NCBI GenBank assembly: GCA_027027485.1
Contig: JALVLL010000048.1
Span: forward strand, 1-9,593
Reading direction: 5' to 3'
DNA length: 9,593 nucleotides
DNA from: Candidatus Bipolaricaulota bacterium
Lineage (GTDB): Bacteria; Bipolaricaulota; Bipolaricaulia; Bipolaricaulales; Bipolaricaulaceae
Position 1 is the stretch's first letter. The number at the start of each line of letters is the position of its first letter. The notes under the pieces are model-generated. The model was not told the origin of the DNA. It saw nothing but the letters and a program-made list of their open reading frames with translations, and did no database searches. Shown here in pieces: positions 6,809 through 9,593 of this stretch. Both the position numbers and the translations under genes were made by a program.

Positions 6809-7642
6809 GTGGGCTTTGCCAAACTCATCCTGCGCCGGAAGACCCTGCTTTTCGCCGTAGGGGTGCTCTTTTCGCTTGTGATCATCTCCGTCTTCGCCCC
6901 GTACTTCGTGCCCTACGACCCCGACGCCCTGAGGGTGGTGGACCGCCTGAAGCCCCCGAGTGTCAACCACTTTTTCGGCACCGACCACTTCGGCCGGGAC
7001 ATCTTCAGCCGGGTCCTCGTGGGGACGCGGGTGACGTTCATCCTCGGGCTCTCCATCGCGGCATTCGCGCTGGTTTTCGGGGTGCCGATAGGGGTCCTGA
7101 GCGGTTATTACGACCGGTTGGGGATGGTGGTCATGAGGGTGATCGACGCCATCATGGCCTTCCCCGCCATCATTTTGGCGTTGGCCCTCATGGCCATCAT
7201 GGGAAAGCCGGGCATGGTGAACGTGATCATCGCCGTGGGGATGGTGTGGGCGCCGCGGATGGTACGGGTGGTCTACAGCTCCACCCTCTCCCTGCGGGAG
7301 AACACCTACGTGGAGGCGGCCAGGGCCTTGGGGGCTTCATCCGCGAGGATCCTCGTGCGCCACATCGCGGTGAACCTCCTGTCCCCGGTGATCGTCCAGT
7401 CCACCTTCACCTTCGCCTTCTCCATCATGGAGGTGGCGGCCCTGAACTTCCTCGGGGTGGGGATCCCTCCCTACGTCCCCAGCTGGGGCGGGATGATGAA
7501 CGAGGGACGCACCTACATCATCCGTGCGCCCTGGATAATCCTCTTCCCCGGGGTGTTTCTAGCGCTTTCCGTCCTTTCCTTCAACCTCCTGGGAGACGCC
7601 CTGAGGGATCGCCTTGATCCCAAGCTCCGCAATATCGTTTGA
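6809..7642 (+). CDS. ABC transporter permease, DppC/OppC type
   Basis: Second inner-membrane subunit of the importer, 277 residues, forming the pore with the preceding permease. It has an OppC-type N-terminal helix (about 12-34), the family motif FGTDHFGRDIFSRVLVGTR (56-74), then helices at about 75-100, 114-131, 135-150, 192-212 and 241-262. The EAA loop is TYVEAARALGASSARI (166-181). The C-terminal LLGDALRDRLDP (260-271) is diagnostic of DppC/OppC. The GTG start at 6809 is preceded by AGGGGG (6798-6803), which includes the end of the previous stop codon, at about 5 bases spacing. In most dpp/opp operons one or two ATPase genes come next; here none follow, so the energising subunits must be encoded elsewhere. 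Confidence 0.94.
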   Translation: MGFAKLILRRKTLLFAVGVLFSLVIISVFAPYFVPYDPDALRVVDRLKPPSVNHFFGTDHFGRDIFSRVLVGTRVTFILGLSIAAFALVFGVPIGVLSGYYDRLGMVVMRVIDAIMAFPAIILALALMAIMGKPGMVNVIIAVGMVWAPRMVRVVYSSTLSLRENTYVEAARALGASSARILVRHIAVNLLSPVIVQSTFTFAFSIMEVAALNFLGVGIPPYVPSWGGMMNEGRTYIIRAPWIILFPGVFLALSVLSFNLLGDALRDRLDPKLRNIV

Positions 7643-7651
7643 TCCGGCACC

Positions 7652-7666
7652 GCCGGCTTGGCCGGC
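7652..7666 (+). other. Small GC hairpin after the importer operon
   Basis: GCCGGC (7652-7657), loop TTG, GCCGGC (7661-7666): a 6-bp perfect stem just after the second permease gene. No U-tract follows, so it is at best a weak or factor-assisted terminator. It lies just upstream of the Uma2 promoter. Confidence 0.35.
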
Positions 7667-7674
7667 CACGGAGA

Positions 7675-7683
7675 TGTTATACT
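7675..7683 (+). promoter_or_regulatory. Extended -10 promoter candidate for the Uma2 gene
   Basis: TGTTATACT is an extended -10 element: TG, one base, then TATACT (7678-7683). No well-spaced -35 is present (TTGGCC at 7658 is only 14 bases away), which extended -10 promoters tolerate. The start would fall near 7690, leaving a leader of about 8 bases with a partial ribosome site TAAGG (7692-7696). Confidence 0.45.
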
Positions 7684-7697
7684 TCAACCGATAAGGT

Positions 7698-8261
7698 ATG
7701 GGAGCACGTGTTACCACCCATAAGTTCACGGTGGACGATTACCATCGGATGCGGGAGGCGGGGATCCTCTCCGAGGACGATCGGGTGGAGCTCATCGAGG
7801 GGGAGATCGTAGTGATGAGCCCTATCGGGAAGAGACATGCCAGCGCGGTGAACAGGCTTCTGGACAAGTTTCTTCCTCTCCAACTTCGGAGAAAGGCGAT
7901 CATCAGCGTGCAGAATCCGATCCGTCTGGGGGAACATTCCGAACCTCAACCGGACCTCGCCCTCCTGGTTCCCCGCGATGATTTCTATGCGGAGGGGCAT
8001 CCAGGGCCCGACGACGTCCTCCTCTTGGTGGAGGTGGTGGAATCATCGGGCGATTACGACCGCGAGGTCAAGGTCCCTCTCTATGCACGCTTTGGGATAA
8101 GGGAGGTGTGGCTTGTTGACCTCGAAAAGGGGATCCTGGAAGTGTACCGCGAGCCATCGCAAAAGGGTTATAGGACCCGCCAGCTCCTCGGAGACGACGC
8201 CACGGTTTCCCCCATCGCCTTCCCGGAGATCGAGCTATCGGTAAGTGAGGTATTGGGGTGA
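7698..8261 (+). CDS. Uma2 family protein (PD-(D/E)XK nuclease fold, DUF820)
   Basis: 187-residue member of the Uma2/DUF820 family, predicted to have a restriction-endonuclease-like fold; its physiological role is not established. The whole family pattern is present: FTVDDYHRM (10-18), DDRVELIEGEIVVMSPIGKRHA (27-48), VQNPIRLGE (71-79), QPDLALL (84-90), LLVEVVESSGDYDREVK (109-125) and YARFGIREVWLVDL (129-142). The presumed catalytic set Glu36, Asp86, Glu112 and Lys125 is intact, so it could be an active nuclease. No signal peptide or membrane helix. It lies 55 bases after the importer operon with its own probable promoter, and its stop is 2 bases from the uvrA stop on the other strand. There is no DNA-binding domain and no methylase or toxin-antitoxin partner beside it. 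Confidence 0.92.
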   Translation: MGARVTTHKFTVDDYHRMREAGILSEDDRVELIEGEIVVMSPIGKRHASAVNRLLDKFLPLQLRRKAIISVQNPIRLGEHSEPQPDLALLVPRDDFYAEGHPGPDDVLLLVEVVESSGDYDREVKVPLYARFGIREVWLVDLEKGILEVYREPSQKGYRTRQLLGDDATVSPIAFPEIELSVSEVLG

Positions 8262-8263
8262 GC

Positions 8264-9593
8264 TCAGGTCCCGGGCGCCACGGGGAGCGATAGGACCTCT
8301 CTTAGGAACTGGCCGGTATAGGACCCCTCCACTTGCGCCACCTCTTCCGGGGGACCCTCGGCTACGATCCTCCCGCCGCCCTCTCCACCTTCCGGCCCGA
8401 GATCTATGATCCAATCAGCGGTCTTGATCACGTCCAGGTTGTGCTCGATCACCACCACGGTGTTCCCCGCGTCCACGAGCCGGTGTAGCACCTGGAGCAA
8501 TTTCCGCACGTCCTCGGGATGAAGCCCCGTGGTGGGCTCGTCCAGGATGTAGAGGGTCCTCCCCGTGGCCTTCCGGCCCAGTTCCCGGGCGAGCTTTATC
8601 CTCTGGGCCTCGCCCCCCGAGAGCTCGGTGGCGGGCTGTCCGAGCTTTATGTAACCCAGGCCCACATCGTAGAGGGTCTGGAGCTTGTGGCGGATGGGAG
8701 GGACGTTCTCGAAGAACTTCAGGGCCTCCTCCACCGTCATCTCCAGGACCTCGGCGATGTTCCTCCCCTTATAACGCACCTGGAGCGTTTCCTTGTTGTA
8801 GCGGGCCCCTTTGCAGACATCACAGGGGACGTAGATATCCGGGAGGAAGTGCATCTCGATCTTCACCTTTCCCTGGCCCTGACAGGCCTCGCAACGCCCC
8901 CCTTTCAGGTTGAAGGAGAACCGGGCCGGGGTGTAGCCCCGCATCCTGGCCTCCGGGGTCGCGGCGAAGACCTTGCGGATGTCGTCGAAGACCTTGGTGT
9001 AAGTAGCCGGGTTGGACCGGGGCGTCCTGCCGATGGGGGACTGGTCGATCACGATCACCTTATCGATGTGCTCGACCCCTTCGATATCGTCGTGGGCGCC
9101 GGGCTTCGGCGCGTGCAGCCCCAGCTTCCACGCCACCCCCCGATAGAGGATCTCCTCCACCAAGGTGGACTTCCCCGAGCCCGAGACCCCGGTGACGCAC
9201 ACGAAAAGCCCTAAGGGGAACTTGACGTCGATGTCCTTTAGGTTGTGTTCCCGGGCGCCGCGGACGACGAGCCATTTCCCCTTCGGCCTCCGGCGCTCAC
9301 GGGGGATGGGGATCGTGCGCTTTCCCGCGAGGTACTGGCCCGTGAGGGACTTATCACAGCGGGCGATCTCCTCGGGAGTTCCGGTGGCCACCACGTATCC
9401 CCCGTGGATCCCGGCCCCGGGGCCTAAGTCGATGATCCAATCCGCAGAGCGCATGGTCTCCTCGTCGTGCTCCACCACGATCACCGTGTTCCCCAGGTCC
9501 CGGAGGCGCTTGAGCGTCCTGAGGAGCCTCTTGATATCCCGGGGATGGAGCCCCACCGAGGGCTCATCAAGGACGTAAAGGACCCCCGTGAGT
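8264..9593 (-). CDS. uvrA: Excinuclease ABC subunit UvrA, C-terminal half (partial, N-terminus beyond window)
   Basis: DNA-damage recognition ATPase of nucleotide excision repair, acting with UvrB and UvrC in the cytoplasm. About 442 residues are visible, close to the C-terminal half of a usual 940-residue UvrA. The frame is open to the right edge: reading in from 9592 gives LTGVLYVLDEPSVGLHPRD, the Walker B and D-loop of the first ATPase domain, so the GTG at 9556 is internal and not a start. Then come the first-domain H-loop (VVEHD), the second Walker A GVSGSGKST (9190-9164), a zinc finger with CEAC and CDVC pairs (8893-8813), the second signature LSGGEAQRIKLA (from 8623), Walker B TLYILDEP (8557-8534) and the H-loop VIEHN. 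Nothing is degraded. Its promoter lies outside the window. Confidence 0.98.
   Translation of the reverse strand, partial: LTGVLYVLDEPSVGLHPRDIKRLLRTLKRLRDLGNTVIVVEHDEETMRSADWIIDLGPGAGIHGGYVVATGTPEEIARCDKSLTGQYLAGKRTIPIPRERRRPKGKWLVVRGAREHNLKDIDVKFPLGLFVCVTGVSGSGKSTLVEEILYRGVAWKLGLHAPKPGAHDDIEGVEHIDKVIVIDQSPIGRTPRSNPATYTKVFDDIRKVFAATPEARMRGYTPARFSFNLKGGRCEACQGQGKVKIEMHFLPDIYVPCDVCKGARYNKETLQVRYKGRNIAEVLEMTVEEALKFFENVPPIRHKLQTLYDVGLGYIKLGQPATELSGGEAQRIKLARELGRKATGRTLYILDEPTTGLHPEDVRKLLQVLHRLVDAGNTVVVIEHNLDVIKTADWIIDLGPEGGEGGGRIVAEGPPEEVAQVEGSYTGQFLREVLSLPVAPGT

Noticed and set aside
7658..7683. TTGGCC and TATACT as an ordinary -35/-10 promoter
   Set aside because: The spacer is only 14 bases, too short. 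The TGT before TATACT makes an extended -10 promoter the better reading.
7698..8261. Uma2 gene as part of a defence or toxin-antitoxin module
   Set aside because: The fold is nuclease-like, but there is no methylase, helicase, antitoxin or other defence partner beside it. The neighbours are a transporter and uvrA.

Overview
This is a GC-rich bacterial stretch with eight genes, two of them cut by the window ends. It is bacterial because it carries uvrA, sigma70-type promoters (CTGACA-17-TATAAT) and strong Shine-Dalgarno sites. Two proteins have clean Sec signal peptides with no lipobox cysteine: the cyclase and the ABC substrate-binding protein. That fits release into a periplasm and so a two-membrane cell. 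I cannot name the phylum from the sequence. No mobile element, CRISPR array, tRNA or rRNA is visible, and no gap between genes exceeds 300 bases.

Layout. Positions 1-1688 (minus strand) hold a NatA/NatB-type ABC exporter: an ATPase (789-1688) that overlaps by 4 bases an ABC-2 permease, which runs off the left edge (1-792). The permease frame stays open to base 1. A short divergent promoter region (1689-1767) separates it from a secreted cyclase/metal-hydrolase-like protein (1768-2541, plus). That gene converges on a fold-type II PLP enzyme (2587-4062, minus), with a perfect 24-base GC palindrome between them. A second divergent region (4063-4233), whose two -35 boxes overlap, leads into a peptide-type ABC importer: substrate-binding protein (4234-5790), an attenuator-like terminator, then two permeases (5852-6799 and 6809-7642). 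No ATPase genes for the importer are present. A Uma2-family nuclease-fold protein (7698-8261, plus) follows and converges, with a 2-base gap, on the C-terminal half of uvrA (8264-9593, minus, cut at the right edge).

How they may work together (inference). The centre, 1768-7642, could be one small-molecule scavenging unit: an extracytoplasmic hydrolase, an importer, and a cytoplasmic PLP enzyme driven from the same promoter region as the importer. The substrate cannot be read from the sequence. The cyclase lacks two residues that are usually metal ligands in its family, which makes it the most interesting protein here. The flanking exporter, Uma2 gene and uvrA look unrelated to this unit.
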